A stretch of 46,887 bases of DNA from positions 1 through 46,887 of the forward strand of contig JACMKT010000171.1 of the NCBI GenBank assembly GCA_014380005.1, read 5' to 3'. Positions within the stretch are counted from its first letter, which is position 1. Every line of letters starts with the position of its first letter. Positions 16,628-25,432 of this stretch are shown here, piece by piece. Below the pieces are notes generated by a model. It made no database searches. It saw nothing but the letters and a program-made list of their open reading frames with translations, and was not told where the DNA came from. The stretch comes from Rhodospirillales bacterium (GTDB taxonomy: Bacteria; Pseudomonadota; Alphaproteobacteria; Rhodospirillales; Magnetospirillaceae). The translations under genes and the position numbers were made by a program.

Positions 16628-17842
16628 ATGCTCAAGAAGGCTTTGATTGGAGCCGTTGCCGCCCTGGCCTTATCCGCCGGCAGCGCGCACGCTCAGTTCA
16701 GCGACAATAAGGTGAAAATCGGCGTGCTGACCGATCTGTCGGGCACCTATTCCGATCTGGCCGGCCAGGGCTCGGTGGTAGCGGCGCAGATGGCCATCGA
16801 AGATTTCGGCGGCAAGCTGAACGGCATGCCCATCGAACTGGTCTCCGCCGATCACCAGAACAAGGCCGATATCGCCTCTTCCATCGCGCGGAAATGGTAC
16901 GACACCGAACAGGTGGATTCCATTTTCGATCTGGTGACCACCGCCGCCGCCGTGGCGGTGCGCGAAGTGTCCCGTGAAAAGGGCCGCATCGACATGAATT
17001 CCGGCGCCGGTTCCACGGTGCTGACCAATGACAAATGCTCGGCTACCGGTTTCCACTGGACCTATGACGTCTATGCCATGGCGGTGGGCACCGGCAATGC
17101 GGTGGTCAAGCAGGGCGGCGATACGTGGTTCTTCCTGACCGCCGATTACGCCTTCGGCCATGACCTCGAGGCCCAGACCGCCCGCGTGGTCAAGGCCAAT
17201 GGCGGCACGGTCAAGGGTGCCGTGCGCCATCCCTTCCCCAATTCCGACTTCTCGTCCTTCCTGCTGCAAGCCCAGGGCTCGGGCGCCAAGATCATCGGCC
17301 TTGCCAATGCCGGCGCCGACACCATCAACGCCATCAAGCAGGCCAAGGAATTCGGCATCACCCAGGGCGGCCAATCCCTGGCCGGTCTGCTGGTGTTCAT
17401 TTCCGACGTGAACTCGCTGGGCCTGGAAACCGCCCAGGGCATGATGCTGACCACCGGCTATTACTGGGACAAGGATGACGGCACCCGCGCCTTCGCCGCC
17501 AAGTGGAGCGAACGCATGAAGGGCCGCAAGCCCACCATGGTTCATGCCGGCGTCTATTCCTCGGTGCTGCATTACCTGCGCTCGGTCCAAGCTTCCAAGA
17601 CCGATGACGGCGTCAAGGTAGCCGACCAGATCCGCACCCTGCCCATCAACGACTTCTTCGCCAAGAACGGCAAGGTGCGTCCCGATGGCCGCATGGTCCA
17701 CGACATGTATCTGGCCCAGGTGAAGAAGCCGTCCGAGTCCAAGGGTTCGTGGGATTACTACAACATCCTGCGCACCATCCCCGGCGACGAGGCGTTCAAG
17801 CCGCTGGCCGACAGCACTTGCCCGCTGGTCAAGAAGGGCTGA
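16628..17842 (+). CDS. ABC transporter periplasmic binding protein, branched-chain/aromatic type
   Basis: 404 residues. A Sec signal peptide (KKALIGAVAALALSAGSAHA, cleavage before QFSD) precedes a type I periplasmic binding fold starting VKIGVLTDLSGTYSDLAGQG. This LivJ-like group includes proteins for branched-chain amino acids but also aromatic acids and amides; DKCSATGFHWTYDVYAMAVG looks more like the latter branch, which is only an impression. GAGGAGG precedes the ATG. It sits between the ATPase and permease genes, and a strong hairpin follows it. Confidence 0.88.
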   Translation: MLKKALIGAVAALALSAGSAHAQFSDNKVKIGVLTDLSGTYSDLAGQGSVVAAQMAIEDFGGKLNGMPIELVSADHQNKADIASSIARKWYDTEQVDSIFDLVTTAAAVAVREVSREKGRIDMNSGAGSTVLTNDKCSATGFHWTYDVYAMAVGTGNAVVKQGGDTWFFLTADYAFGHDLEAQTARVVKANGGTVKGAVRHPFPNSDFSSFLLQAQGSGAKIIGLANAGADTINAIKQAKEFGITQGGQSLAGLLVFISDVNSLGLETAQGMMLTTGYYWDKDDGTRAFAAKWSERMKGRKPTMVHAGVYSSVLHYLRSVQASKTDDGVKVADQIRTLPINDFFAKNGKVRPDGRMVHDMYLAQVKKPSESKGSWDYYNILRTIPGDEAFKPLADSTCPLVKKG

Positions 17843-17852
17843 TCCGTGTAAC

Positions 17853-17878
17853 CCGGGGATACCGCAGGGTATCCCCGG
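17853..17878 (+). promoter_or_regulatory. Intercistronic hairpin after the binding-protein gene
   Basis: CCGGGGATACC (17853-17863) and its exact reverse complement (17868-17878) form an 11-bp stem with loop GCAG. No T run follows, so it probably protects the upstream mRNA end or causes partial stop, which would give more binding protein than permease, a common arrangement in ABC importer operons. Confidence 0.7.
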
Positions 17879-17907
17879 ACGTGCCTGAGAAGAGAGCAAG
17901 GAACCAC

Positions 17908-18795
17908 ATGACCACCGTCTTCGGCATACCGGCTGCGGCATTGTTCGGCCAGCTTTTGCTGGGCCTGATCAATGGCGCCTTCTACGCCATGCTGAGTCTG
18001 GGCCTTGCCCTGATCTTCGGCTTGCTCAACATCATCAATTTCAGCCATGGCGCCCAATATATGATGGGTGCCTTCGTGGCGTGGCTGATGCTGACCTATG
18101 TGGGCGCCGGCTATTGGGTCGCCCTGCTGGTCGCCCCCATCATCGTCGCCGCCATCGGCATCGTCATCGAGCGCACCATGCTGGCCCGGCTGTACAAGCT
18201 GGATCATTTGTACGGCCTGCTGCTGACCTTCGGCCTCGCACTCATCATCGAGGGCTTCTTCCGCCAGCTTTACGGCATCTCGGGCATGCCCTATGCGGTG
18301 CCCAAGGAACTGGCCGGCGGCTGGAACCTGGGCTTCATGTATTTGCCCATCTACCGCGGCTGGGTCGTTCTGGCCTCTGCCGTGCTGTGCCTGGGCACGT
18401 GGTTCGCCATCGAGAAGACCAAGCTGGGCGCTTACTTACGCGCCGGCACCGAGAACCCCACTTTGGTCCAGGCCATGGGCGTCAACGTGCCGCTGATGAT
18501 CACCCTGACCTACGGCTTCGGCGTGGCCCTGGCCGCCATCGCCGGTGTGCTGGCGGCGCCCATCTATTCGGTCAACCCGCTCATGGGATCGAACCTCATC
18601 ATCGTCGTCTTCGCCGTGGTGGTGATCGGCGGCATGGGCTCCATCATGGGGTCCGTGGTGACCGGCTTCGCCCTTGGCCTGCTGGAGGGCGTCACCAAGG
18701 TGGTCTACCCCGAAGCCGCCGGAACCGTCATCTTCATGGTCATGGTGGTGGTGCTGCTGATCAAACCCGCCGGTCTGTTCGGCAAGGGAGCCTGA
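17908..18795 (+). CDS. Branched-chain-type ABC transporter permease, LivH-like
   Basis: 295 residues, about eight membrane helices. GLINGAFYAMLSLGLALIFG and NIINFSHGAQYMMGAF are typical of LivH; the last part VVIGGMGSIMGSVVTGFALG contains the loop that docks the ATPase. It forms the channel with the LivM-like protein. GAGCAAGGA lies 5 bp upstream of the ATG at 17908; an upstream in-frame start at 17749 would overlap the binding-protein gene. Confidence 0.92.
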   Translation: MTTVFGIPAAALFGQLLLGLINGAFYAMLSLGLALIFGLLNIINFSHGAQYMMGAFVAWLMLTYVGAGYWVALLVAPIIVAAIGIVIERTMLARLYKLDHLYGLLLTFGLALIIEGFFRQLYGISGMPYAVPKELAGGWNLGFMYLPIYRGWVVLASAVLCLGTWFAIEKTKLGAYLRAGTENPTLVQAMGVNVPLMITLTYGFGVALAAIAGVLAAPIYSVNPLMGSNLIIVVFAVVVIGGMGSIMGSVVTGFALGLLEGVTKVVYPEAAGTVIFMVMVVVLLIKPAGLFGKGA

Positions 18796-18798
18796 ACC

Positions 18799-19782
18799 AT
18801 GGCGAATCAAGACATCGTGACCGCTCCCGCCGTCGATAACCGGATCAAGCCAACCTCGCGCCAGACGCTGTTCGTGCTGGCCTTGCTGGTGCTGGCCCTG
18901 GCGGCGCCGTTCGGCATCTATCCGGTCTTCCTGATGAAGGGGTTGTGCTTCGCCCTATTCGCCTCGGCCTTCAACCTGCTGCTGGGCTATGTGGGCCTGC
19001 TGAGCTTCGGCCATGCGGTATTCTTCGGCTGGTCGGCCTATGTCACCGCCCACGCCGCCAAGGAATGGGGCCTGACGCCCGAACTTGCCATCCTGTGCGG
19101 GGTGGCGCTATCGGCGGTCATGGGATTAGTGGTGGGCGGCCTCGCCATCCGCCGCCAAGGCATCTATTTCGCCATGATCACCCTGGCCCTGGCTCAGCTG
19201 ATGTTCTTCCTGGCGGTCCAGGCGCCGTTCACCCATGGCGAGGACGGCATCCAGGGCGTACCGCGCGGATATCTGTTCGGCCTGATCGACCTCAACAACA
19301 TGATGAACATGTATTACTTCGTGCTGGCGGTGTTCGTGGCGGCCTTGCTGTTCCTGTACCGCGTCGTCCATTCGCCCTTCGGCCAGGTGCTGAAGGCCAT
19401 CCGCGACAACGAACCCCGCGCCATTTCCCTGGGCTATCACGTGGAGCGCTACAAGCTGATCGCCTTCGTGCTGTCGGCCTGCCTAGCCGGGCTGGCTGGG
19501 TCACTGAAAAGCGTGGTGTTCCAGTTGGCGTCCCTGGCCGACGTGCACTGGCACACTTCGGGCGAGGTGGTGCTGATGACCCTGCTGGGCGGCGTCGGCA
19601 CCGTGTTCGGCCCCACCGTGGGCGCCTTCCTGGTGGTGACCATCCAGAATTACTTCTCGGAAGCCGGTTCGTGGGTGACCATCATTCAGGGCGTGATCTT
19701 CGTCGTCTGCGTGCTAGCCTTCCGCAGTGGTATGGTCGGCGTGCTGGCGCCTTGGTTGAAAAAGCGCGGGATTCAGGCCTGA
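18799..19782 (+). CDS. Branched-chain-type ABC transporter permease, LivM-like
   Basis: 327 residues, about nine membrane helices. FNLLLGYVGLLSFGHAVFFG and the ATPase-docking loop in IRDNEPRAISLGYHVERYK are LivM hallmarks; TLLGGVGTVFGPTVGA follows. It starts 3 bp after the LivH-like stop, so the pair is co-translated. Confidence 0.92.
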   Translation: MANQDIVTAPAVDNRIKPTSRQTLFVLALLVLALAAPFGIYPVFLMKGLCFALFASAFNLLLGYVGLLSFGHAVFFGWSAYVTAHAAKEWGLTPELAILCGVALSAVMGLVVGGLAIRRQGIYFAMITLALAQLMFFLAVQAPFTHGEDGIQGVPRGYLFGLIDLNNMMNMYYFVLAVFVAALLFLYRVVHSPFGQVLKAIRDNEPRAISLGYHVERYKLIAFVLSACLAGLAGSLKSVVFQLASLADVHWHTSGEVVLMTLLGGVGTVFGPTVGAFLVVTIQNYFSEAGSWVTIIQGVIFVVCVLAFRSGMVGVLAPWLKKRGIQA

Positions 19783-19795
19783 GAGGGGATCAAGC

Positions 19796-20608
19796 ATGTA
19801 CAAGGACATCCTGGTCCATCTGGACGGCGGCGACCGCGACCCTTTGCGCATTGAAGCGGCCCTGACCATCGCCAAGCGCTTCGGCGGACGCCTGACCGGC
19901 CTGTTCGCCCGCACCGAACATCAGCGCGCGGCAGCGGTCGCACGGCGGTCGTCGGACAGTTTCGAGATTGCCGCCAAGCATTCAGAGCAGCAATTTTCGG
20001 CAGCCGCCAAGGATGCCGGCGTGTCCATGCGCTGGTGGCGCCTGAGCCATGGCGAGGCCGGCCACGTGCTGCACGAAACCGTAATCTGCGCCCGCTTCCA
20101 CGATCTTATCGTCCTGGGCCAGCACCATGACGGCAAGGACGCCCCCGAGGAATTGGTGGAACACGTGGTGCTGCAAACCGGTCGCCCGGTGCTGATAATG
20201 CCGGCGGTGGGCACCTATCCCACCATGGGCACCAATGTGCTGGTGGCGTGGAATGGCGGCCGCGAATCCGCCCGCGCCCTGCACGATGCCATGCCCCTGG
20301 TGGAAGGGGCCGGCAATGTGGAAATCCTGACCGTGCGGCCCCAGTCATCAACCCAAGCCAGCGACCAATCCGTACCGCCCTTGTCCATCCACGACCATCT
20401 GTCCGCCCATGGCGTCACCGTCACCCGCGAGGTCCTGGCCGGCGAGGATATCGGCGTCATGGATTTGCTGCTATCACGCGCCTTCGATCAAGGCGCCGAT
20501 CTGCTGGTCATGGGCGCCCATGGCGGCTATCACCTGCCCTTCTTCAAGGGCGCCGGCACCCGGCATATTTTGAAGCACATGACGTTGCCGGTGCTGATGT
20601 CGCATTAA
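19796..20608 (+). CDS. Universal stress protein, tandem UspA domains
   Basis: 270 residues with two UspA-like halves. The first starts YKDILVHLDGG, the second TNVLVAWNGGRESARAL, and the C-terminal half carries the ATP-binding type motif LLVMGAHGGYHLPFFKGAGT. Such proteins respond to stress or starvation in the cytosol. It follows livM by 13 bp and is probably part of the transporter operon. Its stop codon overlaps the stop of the convergent MaoC-like gene, with no terminator between them. Confidence 0.88.
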   Translation: MYKDILVHLDGGDRDPLRIEAALTIAKRFGGRLTGLFARTEHQRAAAVARRSSDSFEIAAKHSEQQFSAAAKDAGVSMRWWRLSHGEAGHVLHETVICARFHDLIVLGQHHDGKDAPEELVEHVVLQTGRPVLIMPAVGTYPTMGTNVLVAWNGGRESARALHDAMPLVEGAGNVEILTVRPQSSTQASDQSVPPLSIHDHLSAHGVTVTREVLAGEDIGVMDLLLSRAFDQGADLLVMGAHGGYHLPFFKGAGTRHILKHMTLPVLMSH

Positions 20609-21057
20609 GCGGGATTGCGCGCCCGCACCACCAGCGTGGGAATAAACATCTGCACCGGCAGGCCGTCGGCATCCAGCGTGGTGACCCGCACTTTGACCAG
20701 ACCGAGTTCCGGCTTGGAGCGCATGGGCCGGACCTCCAGCACCTCGGTGCGCACACTCAGCACGTCGCCGGGACGGACCGGGCGGTGCCATTTCAGTTCC
20801 TCGAAGCCGGCCCCGATCAGGCCGTTGACTGGGTGGAACTCGCCCGTCACCAGCAGGCGCATGGTGGCGGCGGCGGTGTGCCAGCCGCTGGCGGCGAGGC
20901 CCTGGAAGAAACTGTCCTGGGCGGCGGCCTCGTCCAGATGGAATTCCTGCGGGTCCCATTGAGCGGCGAATTCCTTGATGTTCTCCACCGTGACCGCATA
21001 GGTCGGCGAGCCATAGATTTGACCGGGCTGAATATCTTCAAGATAGATCGTCGTCAC
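20605..21057 (-). CDS. MaoC-like hot-dog dehydratase
   Basis: 150 residues from the GTG at 21057. The hydratase signature is seen in AAQWDPQEFHLD and GLAASGWHTAA, with WHRPVRPGDVLSVRTEVLEV later, as in MaoC/(R)-enoyl-CoA hydratase proteins. It probably hydrates or binds acyl-CoA. The frame is open to 21132, but the part before 21057 is not family-like; the GTG pair at 21057-21062 lies just after AGGGGG, so the exact start is uncertain. Confidence 0.8.
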   Translation of the reverse strand: MTTIYLEDIQPGQIYGSPTYAVTVENIKEFAAQWDPQEFHLDEAAAQDSFFQGLAASGWHTAAATMRLLVTGEFHPVNGLIGAGFEELKWHRPVRPGDVLSVRTEVLEVRPMRSKPELGLVKVRVTTLDADGLPVQMFIPTLVVRARNPA

Positions 21058-21165
21058 CACGCCCCCTGTGCGCAACCGCCGCGAGTGTTGAGCCATAGCT
21101 AAGCACAACACATCTGATGTATCATCGCCCAACGAGTAATTCTAACGCCCAAGGGATAGTTTTCC

Positions 21166-21912
21166 ATGCGGAAGATGTTGATCACATTCGGGCTTCTGAT
21201 GCCGGTTTCGGCACTGGCGCAGGGCTCGTTGCTGGATATGGGCAAGAGCGTGCTGCAACAGCAGATGAACCAACCCACCGCACAATCATCGGGCACGCGC
21301 GGCCAATCCCTGTCCAATACCGACATCTCGTCCGGCCTGAAGGATGCCCTGCGCCAGGGCGCCAGCGCCGTCACCGCCCGATTGGGCCGCGCCGATGGCT
21401 TCAATGCCGATCCGCAGGTGCACATTCCCCTGCCCGATACCCTGCGCAGCGTGCAGTCGGGCCTGAAAATGGCAGGCCTGTCCGGTGCCGCCGACGAATT
21501 GGAGCTGAAGCTGAACCGCGCCGCCGAAAGTGCCGCGCCGCAAGCCAAGCAGATTTTCCTGAGCGCGCTTGACCGCATGAGCCTGGACGATGCCCGCGCC
21601 ATCCTGAACGGCCCCAAGGATTCGGCGACCCAATATTTCAAGCGCTCCATGAGCCCCGATCTGAAAACCGCCATGCGCCCGGTGGTGGACCGCAACGTGG
21701 CCGAGGCCGGGGTGGTTAAATCCTATGAGGCCATGACCGCATCGGCCAAGGGCCTGCCCATGGTGGGCGATGGCCGGGCCATGCTGACCGATCATGTGTT
21801 GGATTATGCCCTGTCCGGCATCTTCCGCTATCTTGCCGATGAGGAAGCCGCCATCCGCAGCGATCCGGCCAAACGCTCGACCGAATTGCTGCGCAAGGTT
21901 TTCGCCAATTAA
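21166..21912 (+). CDS. DUF4197 family exported protein
   Basis: 248 residues. A Sec signal peptide (about 18 residues, ending VSALAQ) precedes a helical protein with the DUF4197 pattern: IPLPDTLRSVQSGLKMAGLS, LELKLNRAAESAAPQAKQIF and a Lys/Gly-rich middle (GPKDSATQYFK). Function is unknown in this family. It is divergent from the MaoC-like gene and followed by the second copy of the dispersed repeat. Confidence 0.8.
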   Translation: MRKMLITFGLLMPVSALAQGSLLDMGKSVLQQQMNQPTAQSSGTRGQSLSNTDISSGLKDALRQGASAVTARLGRADGFNADPQVHIPLPDTLRSVQSGLKMAGLSGAADELELKLNRAAESAAPQAKQIFLSALDRMSLDDARAILNGPKDSATQYFKRSMSPDLKTAMRPVVDRNVAEAGVVKSYEAMTASAKGLPMVGDGRAMLTDHVLDYALSGIFRYLADEEAAIRSDPAKRSTELLRKVFAN

Positions 21913-21925
21913 AAAAGGTTCATCA

Positions 21926-22112
21926 CGGAATTCCGGGGAGCCTGTGTGGGGATACGCTGCAGGTTTCACCACCAAGGGCACCAAGAACACCAAGACGACA
22001 TGCCAGAGCACACCGGCCCTGCCACCCGGCAGATAGCTTCGTGCCCTTAGTGCCCTTGGTGGTAAATCTTACGGTGACAGCCCCGCGCGATGGCCCCGCT
22101 AATCCGTGAAGA
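21926..22112. repeat. Dispersed intergenic repeat, copy 2
   Basis: Same unit as 1-187, with four substitutions. Its hairpin arms are at 21968-21981 and 22050-22063. It fills almost the whole gap between the DUF4197 gene and the AsmA gene and ends about 20 bp before the AsmA ribosome binding site, so the hairpin may affect expression of the downstream gene. Confidence 0.85.
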
Positions 22113-22143
22113 CCCATTAAAAAAACGAGTAGGGAGTGACGCT

Positions 22144-24030
22144 GTGAAGAAAATCCTCATCGCATTGGGCGTGCTGGTGGTGCTCGCCATCGGCGCATTG
22201 GTGATCCTCCCCTCGCTGGTTCCCGCCGATAAGATCAAACAGGAAGTGGTAGCCCAGGTGAAATCCGCCACGGGCCGCGACCTGTCCATCGACGGCAAGG
22301 TGTCGGTGTCCGCCTTCCCATCCCTGTCGGTACAGGTGTCCAACGTGGCCCTGTCCAACCCGCCGGGCTTCCAGGGTAAGGACATGGTGCGCCTGGGCGC
22401 GCTGGATGTGCGCCTGAAGCTGCTGCCCATCCTGTCGGGCAAGGTGGAGGTGGACAGCTTCGTGCTGATCGACCCCATCATCAGCCTGGAGGTGGACCGC
22501 CACGGCAAGGCCAATTGGGTATTCGACAGCGAACCCAAGCCAAAGTCTGAAGCCAAAGAAAGCGGCGGCGGTGGCGCTGGGCTCAAGGACCTTTCCCTGG
22601 GTCAGGTGCGCATCACCAACGGCAAGCTGACCTATGTGGACGGCAAGGCCGGCACCAAGGAAGAGGTGGATGCCATCAATCTGGCGGTGGACCTCAAGAA
22701 TTTGGACAGCCCGCTGAAGGCCAAGGGCGGCCTAAAGTGGCACGGCAAGACCATCGATCTGGGCGTGGATTTGGCCCGCCCCCGTGCCCTGCTGGACGGC
22801 ACCGCCTCGCCGGCGGAGCTGTCGGTGGCGACTGAAGCGGTCAAGCTGGCCTTTAAGGGCGAGACCTCGGGCGCCGCCATCAAGGGCGATCTGGACCTTA
22901 ACGTGCCGTCCGTGCGCGGGCTGGTGCTGTGGACCACGGGCAAGCCGCTGGACATGGCCGGGTCTGGCCTGGGGCCGTTCTCGCTGACGGGCAAGCTGGC
23001 GGCGGGCGGCACCAAGGTGGGGCTGACCCAGGCCGCCATCGCCTTGGACGCCATCAAGGCCAAGGGCGACTTCACCGCCGACACGGGCAGCGCCCGCCCC
23101 AGCCTGAAGGGCAAGCTGGATGTGGAGGCGCTGGACCTCAATCCCTATCTGCCGCCGGAACAGCCGGCCAAGGCCAGCAGCACGGGCAAATCCGATTGGA
23201 GCGATGCCCCCATTGACGCTTCCGGCCTGAAGGCCGCCGATGTGGACTTCGCCTTGAGCGTGGGGTCCATCGCCGTTCACAAGATCAAGGTCGGCAAAAG
23301 CGCCCTGCATCTGGCTTTGAACAATGGCCGCCTCAACGCCGATCTGTCGCAGCTGGAACTGTATCAGGGCAGCGGCAAGGGCCGTCTGGGTCTGGACGGC
23401 AGCCAGCCCGGCATGGGCCTGGACGCCTCCTTCGACCTGAAGGGCCTCGCCGCCGAGCCCTTCCTCACCGATGCCGCCGGCTTCAACCGCCTGTCGGGCA
23501 CCGGCAATTTCGACATCCAGATTTCCGGGCGGGGCAAAAGCGAGCGCGCCTTGGTCTCCAGCCTGGACGGCAAGGGCGCAGTGACCTTCCTCAACGGCGC
23601 CATCACCGGCATCAATCTGGCCGAAATGGTGCGCAATGTGGGCACCGCCTTCACCGCCGGCGGCGGCACCCAGAAGACCGATTTCGCCGAATTGGGCGGC
23701 ACCTTCACCATCGCCAACGGCATCGTCACCAACAAGGATCTGGCCCTGAAATCCCCCCTGTTGCGGGTGGAAGGCGCCGGCACGGTGGAACTGCCGCCGC
23801 GCACGGTTCATTACCGCATCGAACCCAAAGCCGTCGCCAGCCTGGAAGGCCAAGGCGGCAAGACTGACGCGGGCGGCATCTCGGTGCCGGTGATCGTGGA
23901 AGGGCCGTGGGACAATCTGTCCTTCCGCCCCGACATGGCCGCCATGGCCAAGGGCAAGGCCAACGAGGCCATCCAAGGCGCAGTGGGCGACAAGCTGCCG
24001 ACTGGTTTACTGGGCGGCTTCGGGCGGTAG
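22144..24030 (+). CDS. AsmA family protein
   Basis: 628 residues from a GTG at 22144 preceded by AGGGAG. A single N-terminal membrane anchor (KKILIALGVLVVLAIGALVIL) is followed by a long periplasmic beta-rich region, with the AsmA N-terminal pattern (PADKIKQEVVAQVKSATGRD, then LSIDGKVSVSAFPSLSVQVSN) and the C-terminal AsmA domain near FNRLSGTGNFDIQISGRGKS. These proteins are thought to bridge lipids between inner and outer membranes. A frame opening at 22090 would start inside the dispersed repeat and is not favoured. Confidence 0.88.
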   Translation: MKKILIALGVLVVLAIGALVILPSLVPADKIKQEVVAQVKSATGRDLSIDGKVSVSAFPSLSVQVSNVALSNPPGFQGKDMVRLGALDVRLKLLPILSGKVEVDSFVLIDPIISLEVDRHGKANWVFDSEPKPKSEAKESGGGGAGLKDLSLGQVRITNGKLTYVDGKAGTKEEVDAINLAVDLKNLDSPLKAKGGLKWHGKTIDLGVDLARPRALLDGTASPAELSVATEAVKLAFKGETSGAAIKGDLDLNVPSVRGLVLWTTGKPLDMAGSGLGPFSLTGKLAAGGTKVGLTQAAIALDAIKAKGDFTADTGSARPSLKGKLDVEALDLNPYLPPEQPAKASSTGKSDWSDAPIDASGLKAADVDFALSVGSIAVHKIKVGKSALHLALNNGRLNADLSQLELYQGSGKGRLGLDGSQPGMGLDASFDLKGLAAEPFLTDAAGFNRLSGTGNFDIQISGRGKSERALVSSLDGKGAVTFLNGAITGINLAEMVRNVGTAFTAGGGTQKTDFAELGGTFTIANGIVTNKDLALKSPLLRVEGAGTVELPPRTVHYRIEPKAVASLEGQGGKTDAGGISVPVIVEGPWDNLSFRPDMAAMAKGKANEAIQGAVGDKLPTGLLGGFGR

Positions 24031-24033
24031 GGC

Positions 24034-24825
24034 TTAGCTCAACCTGTCCAGGCGCACGCGGTGGCGCTGGTCGGTCAGGCGGTGGATGCCGCCCAGGACC
24101 GCCGCCACCGCGCCCAGACCGGTGCCGCCGGCGATCAGGAACATGATGAGTATCTGATATTTAACCGCCTCCACCGGATCGACACCGCCCAAAATCTGCC
24201 CCGTCATCATCCCAGGCAAAGACACGACGCCGGTGGCGGCCATGGAGTTGATGATGGGGGTCAGAGCGGTGGACAGAGCTTGGCGCACCACCGGCATGGT
24301 GGCTTGATGGCGGGTGTCGCCTAGGGCCAGCCGGGCCTCAATGGCATTGCGGCGCAGGCTGACATTGGCGGTCAAGGTGTTCAGGCCCAGGGCGATGCCG
24401 GTCATGGTATTGCCCAGCACCATGCCCAGCAACGGAATGGCATAGCGCGGGTCGTACCAGGGATCGGGCTTCAACTGGGTGGTCAGGGCGAACAGCGTCA
24501 CCACCCCGGCGGCCAGCAGCATGCAGCCGGTGCCCAGACCATAGCCCCACAGCCCGGTCAGCCGCCGATCTTGGCGCGCCGTGATCTCGTGGCCGGCGAA
24601 CAGCACCATGACCAGGGCGACGCCCAGGGTCAGCCATAGCGAGACGGTGGCGAACAGCCAAGTCAGCACCAGCCCGACCAGCAGCAATTGCACCACCATG
24701 CGAGCCGAGGCCACCAGCAGCTTGCGCTCGATACCCAGACCCAAGGCCAGTGACAACCCGCCATTGACCAGCACCAGAATGCCGGCCAAGGCGATGTCCA
24801 GCAAATCCAGGCGGATATAGGTCAC
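24034..24825 (-). CDS. FetB/YbbM-like ABC transporter permease
   Basis: 263 residues, about seven membrane helices, UPF0014 family: ARMVVQLLLVGLVLTWLF, PLLGMVLGNTMTGIALGLN and SMAATGVVSLPGMMTGQILG. In E. coli FetAB is linked to iron export and peroxide resistance. It starts with GTG, and the bases GTGA at 24825-24822 would combine this start with the stop of fetA once the fetA frameshift is repaired, supporting the operon. Confidence 0.88.
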   Translation of the reverse strand: MTYIRLDLLDIALAGILVLVNGGLSLALGLGIERKLLVASARMVVQLLLVGLVLTWLFATVSLWLTLGVALVMVLFAGHEITARQDRRLTGLWGYGLGTGCMLLAAGVVTLFALTTQLKPDPWYDPRYAIPLLGMVLGNTMTGIALGLNTLTANVSLRRNAIEARLALGDTRHQATMPVVRQALSTALTPIINSMAATGVVSLPGMMTGQILGGVDPVEAVKYQILIMFLIAGGTGLGAVAAVLGGIHRLTDQRHRVRLDRLS

Positions 24826-25432
24826 GGCGTCACCTCACGCACACAGCCACGCTCCACCACCAGCAATCGACTCCGAGATTGCCAGTGGGCCAGCCGCGCA
24901 GCCTGATCCCTATCGTGCGACACCCACAGCAGGCCAGTCCCCCTGCCCGCCTCTCTGCCAGCAATGCCTCCACCAAGGCGGTGGCGGTATCATCCAAAGC
25001 GGCAGTGGGTTCGTCCAGCAGCAGCACGCGGGGCTGGCGTTCCAGCGCACGCAGCAAAGCCAAACGCTGGCGCTCGCCGGTGGACAAATGCGCCACCATG
25101 GCGGCGCCCATGCCCTCGGGCAGGTTCAGTCGGCGGGCCAGGGATTCGTTGGCGGGCCAATCCAGAAAATGAGCGTCCACCCGGTCGGCCCACCAGCCGG
25201 GCTCTGCCGGCACATAGCCCACCAGCGCCCGCCAAGCCGGCGCCGCCATGGACGCGCGGTCGACTTCGTCCAGGCTGACCCGGCCCTGATTGGGGTCCAG
25301 ATCGGCGATGGCCCGCAGCAACAGGCTTTTACCCGCACCGGAAGCGCCTTGCACCATGACGCACTCGCCGGCGGCAAGAGTGAAGGACGCCGGTTCCAAT
25401 CCGGGGCGGCACAGCGCCTCAATACGCAGCAT
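24822..25432 (-). pseudogene. FetA/YbbL-like ABC ATPase, frameshifted near its 3' end
   Basis: The N-terminal 160 residues or so are intact: Walker A GASGAGKS (29-36), signature LSTGERQRLALL, Walker B VLLLDEPTAALD. After LLAERRAG the frame runs into a Cys/Trp-rich tail to 24830. One extra G in the run of five at 24939-24943 would restore WVSHDRDQAARLAHWQ, with the H-loop His, and a stop at 24822-24824 that overlaps the fetB start by 4 bp. The repaired protein would be 203 residues, normal for the family. It is either a real lesion or a sequencing error. It overlaps the prenyltransferase gene by 14 bp. Confidence 0.8.

Noticed and set aside
24830-24938. Cys/Trp-rich C-terminus of fetA as a genuine novel tail
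   Set aside because: The other frame gives the expected H-loop and a stop overlapping the fetB start, so a one-base loss is the simpler reading.
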